From positions 3,968,001 through 4,032,000 of the forward strand of contig NZ_QTUB01000001.1 in the NCBI RefSeq assembly GCF_003386665.1: a DNA stretch of 64,000 bases, read 5' to 3'. This DNA is from Xenorhabdus cabanillasii (GTDB lineage Bacteria; Pseudomonadota; Gammaproteobacteria; Enterobacterales; Enterobacteriaceae). Position 1 is the stretch's first letter. Every line of letters begins with the position of its first letter. Positions 63,414 through 64,000 of the stretch are shown one piece after another. The translations under genes were made by a program, and so were the position numbers. The notes beneath the pieces are model-generated. The model worked only from the letters and a program-made list of their open reading frames with translations. It had not been told where the DNA came from and made no database searches.

Positions 63414-64000
63414 ATGTCCGAGTTAAATCAAAAATTCTCTGTAGCGTGGCAAGGCTTTAACGAAGGTAGCTGGCAGAATGAAGTCAATGTTCGTGACTTC
63501 ATTCAGAAAAACTACACTCCGTATGAAGGTGATGAATCATTTCTTGCAGGCGCCACAAAAGCGACAGATATTTTGTGGGAAAAAGTCATGGAAGGTATCA
63601 AAATCGAAAACCGCACCCATGCTCCGGTTGATTTTGATACTAACGTTGCGTCTACAATTATCTCTCATGATGCTGGTTATATTGAAAAAGATCTGGAACA
63701 AATCGTTGGTCTGCAAACGGAAGCGCCTCTGAAACGTGCCATTATTCCATTTGGTGGGATTAAAATGGTTGAAGGCTCTTGCAAAGCATACAACCGAGAG
63801 CTGGATCCGCAACTGAAACAAATTTTTAGTGAGTATTGTAAAACCCACAATCAGGGGGTATTCGATGTTTATACTCCTGATATTCTGAAATGTCGTAAAT
63901 CCGGTGTACTAACTGGTTTGCCTGATGCTTATGGTCGTGGCCGTATTATCGGTGATTATCGTCGTGTTACACTGTACGGTATTGATTTCCTGCGTGATGA
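63414..64000 (+). CDS. pflB: pyruvate formate-lyase PflB (partial, N-terminal part)
   Basis: Glycyl-radical enzyme converting pyruvate and CoA to formate and acetyl-CoA. The first ~195 residues are in the window: MSELNQKFSVAWQGFNEGSW, the DFDTNVASTIISHDAGYI block, IIPFGGIKMVEGSCKAYNRE, and HNQGVFDVYTPDILKCRKSG. AAAGGT lies 9 bases before ATG 63414. The gene continues past the edge; the active-site cysteines and the glycyl radical site are outside the window. Confidence 0.96.
   Translation, partial: MSELNQKFSVAWQGFNEGSWQNEVNVRDFIQKNYTPYEGDESFLAGATKATDILWEKVMEGIKIENRTHAPVDFDTNVASTIISHDAGYIEKDLEQIVGLQTEAPLKRAIIPFGGIKMVEGSCKAYNRELDPQLKQIFSEYCKTHNQGVFDVYTPDILKCRKSGVLTGLPDAYGRGRIIGDYRRVTLYGIDFLRD

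Noticed and set aside
1..64000. CRISPR arrays, tRNA or rRNA genes, prophage or insertion sequences
   Set aside because: No spaced direct repeats, no cloverleaf-like runs with CCA ends, and no transposase, integrase or phage structural genes were seen on either strand.

Overview
This 64 kb window is a stretch of chromosome from a gamma-proteobacterium of the order Enterobacterales. Gene content and order follow the Escherichia coli K-12 block from pflB-focA-ycaO through serC-aroA-cmk-rpsA-ihfB, msbA-lpxK-kdsB, mukFEB, ompF-asnS-pncB-pepN-pyrD, rlmL-uup-pqiABC-rmf, fabA-lonH-matP-ompA-sulA-sxy to yccS-helD-yccU. The fairly low GC, the missing E. coli genes (yccF, mgsA, ycbX, the ssu operon, ycbJ, ycaQ, ycaL) and a stand-alone NRPS-like gene suggest the Morganellaceae, most likely Photorhabdus (or Xenorhabdus). 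That genus call is inference.

Layout. 1-6.9 kb: yccU (partial), helD, divergent yccS, an unrecognised ORF, the competence regulator tfoX/sxy, and sulA with a LexA-like box. 7-12 kb: ompA with unusually long external loops, matP with a matS-like site at its own start, lonH, fabA with overlapping FadR and FabR sites, and rmf (55-aa class, here 52 aa). 12-20 kb: pqiABC (pqiB split by a one-base frameshift), uup, rlmL. 20-31 kb: zapC, pyrD, pepN, pncB, asnS, an OmpF-type porin, aspC. 31-43 kb: gloC, mepK, ldtD, an aphA with a large in-frame internal deletion, then cmoM-mukF-mukE-mukB (mukF also split by one base in a homopolymer). 42.5-50 kb: elyC, a decayed higBA toxin-antitoxin relic, kdsB-ycaR-lpxK-msbA-comEC. 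50-56 kb: ihfB, rpsA, cmk, aroA, serC. 56-59 kb: a 1018-residue adenylation-carrier-reductase (A-T-R) protein between serC and ansB, the main accessory gene. 59-64 kb: ansB, ycaO, focA and the start of pflB.

Functional groups: envelope maintenance (pqi, lpxK-msbA-kdsB, mepK, ldtD, elyC, porins), chromosome and division control (mukBEF, matP, zapC, sulA, ihfB), translation (rpsA, asnS, rmf, rlmL, ycaO, cmoM), central and nucleotide metabolism (pyrD, cmk, pncB, aspC, serC, aroA, focA-pflB). Most of this is conserved backbone. The points that deserve attention are the A-T-R enzyme, whose reductase domain has Gln where the SDR catalytic Lys is expected; the internally deleted but open aphA; the two one-base homopolymer frameshifts in pqiB and mukF (both one base too many, so sequencing error must be excluded first); the matS-like site at the matP start; the expanded OmpA loops; and the higBA relic. 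No CRISPR array, tRNA, rRNA, insertion sequence or prophage was recognised.
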